From Proteocatella sp051653405 (lineage in GTDB: Bacteria > Bacillota > Clostridia > Peptostreptococcales > Filifactoraceae): DNA of 30,415 nt. This document shows, piece after piece, positions 29,258 through 30,415 of the stretch (positions within the stretch are counted from its first letter, which is position 1; the number at the start of each line of letters is the position of its first letter). The position numbers and the translations under genes are program-made. The stretch covers positions 1 to 30,415 of the forward strand of contig JBOFWC010000255.1 of NCBI GenBank assembly GCA_051653405.1, read 5' to 3'. Under the pieces are notes generated by a model. The model was not told the DNA's origin. It saw only the letters and a list, made by a program, of their open reading frames with translations, and searched no databases.

Positions 29258-30415
29258 TTATAATTTAAATTGTTCCACTAAAGTTTTTAATTGGCTAGAT
29301 AGTTCCATTAAATTTGCTGCTGATACACTTGTTGAAGAAGCTCCCTGAGAAACTTCATTTGAAGCCGTATTTATCTCTTGTATACTCTTAGAAATTTCAA
29401 TTGCTCCATTTGCAGTTTCTTGACTCGCCTTAGTTATCTCATTTATTCTAACTGAAGCTCTTTCAGTATTCATTGCTACATCGTCTGCCGCTTTAGTAAG
29501 TTCTGTAGCGGATTTAGCAATTTCATTAACCCCTTTTCCAGATTCTTCAGCATTTTTATTAACATTTGTAGCATTTTGTGAAATAGATTCTATTTCCTTT
29601 GTCATTTCAGATACTCTGCTTGCTGTATTAGTTGCAACTGAAGCAATCTGATCTGTCGCTGTACTTTGTTCTGTTACTGAATCTGCAATAACATTTGTTA
29701 TATTAGATATTTCCTCGATAACTTTAGTTATGTCTTCTACAGCCTTTACTGCTTCTTTCATATTAATCTGCATATCTTCTATCTGTTGACTTATTTCATC
29801 AGTTGATTCTGCTGTTTGTTTTGCAAGTTCTTTAACTTCATTTGCAACAACTGCAAATCCTTTGCCTGCCTCTCCTGCTCCAGCTGCTTCTATTGTAGCA
29901 TTAAGCGCAAGCATATTTGTTTGGTCTGCAATGTCATTTATCACTTCTATAATCTTTCCAATCTGATTTGAAGATTGATTTAATTTTTGTATTATAGAAT
30001 TTGTAATTTCCGCTTTAGTAGCTGCATCAGAAGCTATTTTCATAGAGTTATTACAATTTTTACTAACTTCATTAACAGATGCATTTACTTCTCTTACTGA
30101 ATTTACTACATTATTTACTTCATTAGTAACTTCTTTTGCAAAATTTGATACTTGATTTATATTACCTGAGATATTTCCCATAAGCGATATTGTCTGTTTT
30201 ACACCTACCGAAGTTTCTTCTGATGCAGATGCAAGATTCCTTATTGTACTACTCATCTCCTCTACTGCTGATGCTATCATAGTTGTATTTTGACTTGTAG
30301 ACGTAAGTGCTGTTCCTGATTGTGTCATACTTGCAGATATCTGTTCTACCGCCGAACTAACAACTGCTACTTTACTGCTTGTTTCTTCACTACTTGCAGC
30401 CATACTGTTTGATAC
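29258..30415 (-). CDS. Methyl-accepting chemotaxis protein, C-terminal part (cut by window edge)
   Basis: Partial gene; its frame stays open past the right end of the window, so the sensory and membrane parts are not seen. What remains (at least 385 residues) is a long coiled-coil signalling domain. The hairpin tip reads NATIEAAGAGEAGKGF around the middle: the arginine usual in many tips (EAARAGE) is glycine here. Glu/Gln-rich heptads such as SSAVEQIS and SAVEEMS are candidate methylation sites. The internal ATG at 30403 is not a credible start. It heads the visible cheB-cheR-cheY-cheX cluster. Confidence 0.93.
   Translation of the reverse strand, partial: VSNSMAASSEETSSKVAVVSSAVEQISASMTQSGTALTSTSQNTTMIASAVEEMSSTIRNLASASEETSVGVKQTISLMGNISGNINQVSNFAKEVTNEVNNVVNSVREVNASVNEVSKNCNNSMKIASDAATKAEITNSIIQKLNQSSNQIGKIIEVINDIADQTNMLALNATIEAAGAGEAGKGFAVVANEVKELAKQTAESTDEISQQIEDMQINMKEAVKAVEDITKVIEEISNITNVIADSVTEQSTATDQIASVATNTASRVSEMTKEIESISQNATNVNKNAEESGKGVNEIAKSATELTKAADDVAMNTERASVRINEITKASQETANGAIEISKSIQEINTASNEVSQGASSTSVSAANLMELSSQLKTLVEQFKL

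Noticed and set aside
1..30415. Mobile elements, CRISPR arrays or prophage
   Set aside because: No transposase, integrase, regularly spaced repeats or phage genes are visible; gene content and base composition are uniform and housekeeping-like.

Overview
This is a compact, AT-rich (about 30% G+C by eye) chromosomal segment. Genes are packed in long same-strand operons with strong AGGAGG-type ribosome binding sites and frequent GTG/TTG starts. The content points to an anaerobic, amino-acid-fermenting Clostridia member: a ferredoxin-linked branched-chain 2-oxoacid oxidoreductase with phosphotransbutyrylase and butyrate kinase, stand-alone ornithine cyclodeaminase (LOR/SDH)-family proteins, KtrAB, and cdaA-cdaR-glmM. 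The order cdaA-ybbR-ptb-buk-X-vor-glmM resembles what I recall from Peptostreptococcaceae such as Clostridioides difficile. An Acetoanaerobium/C. sticklandii-like Stickland fermenter is my best guess, but it is an inference. I see no insertion sequence, phage gene, rRNA or CRISPR array.

Layout. 1-1800: a membrane-anchored TlpA-like thioredoxin and a polytopic NapH-like 4Fe-4S protein, minus strand, with its own promoter and terminator. 1860-2930: bioY and a coupled DUF1284 gene behind a promoter overlapped by a BirA-type operator. 2940-4515: an FlK-like hotdog thioesterase; a YkvA-like membrane protein and 5-formyl-THF cyclo-ligase. 4556-13470: one apparent ten-gene minus-strand operon, cdaA-cdaR-ptb-buk-P-loop protein-ferredoxin-alpha-beta-gamma-glmM. 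13577-17113: the only plus-strand block, with tRNA-Arg(UCG), an OmpR-type response regulator just behind it, and a class A penicillin-binding protein. 17132-20035: ktrB-ktrA-SpoU methyltransferase, minus strand. 20054-22197: ComEA-like protein, 1-Cys peroxiredoxin and a small lytic transglycosylase. 22363-24830: two tandem, diverged ornithine cyclodeaminase-family proteins with a structured leader. 24864-30415: a chemosensory cluster in the order MCP (cut by the window edge), cheB, cheR, cheY, cheX, response regulator-PP2C phosphatase, HPt.

How they fit together. The vor/ptb/buk genes would convert branched-chain 2-oxoacids to acyl-CoA, acyl-phosphate and acid with ATP formation, feeding reduced ferredoxin to the cell. 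CdaA/CdaR/GlmM couple c-di-AMP synthesis to cell-wall precursor supply, and nearby KtrA is a member of a family known to bind c-di-AMP. The ornithine cyclodeaminase-like pair could feed ornithine into proline for Stickland metabolism. The chemosensory cluster has a PP2C output and an HPt protein, so it may control something other than (or besides) flagellar rotation. The two best candidates for undescribed biology are the tandem cyclodeaminase-like pair with its leader, and the chemosensory/PP2C/HPt cluster. No gene-free stretch exceeds about 250 bases.
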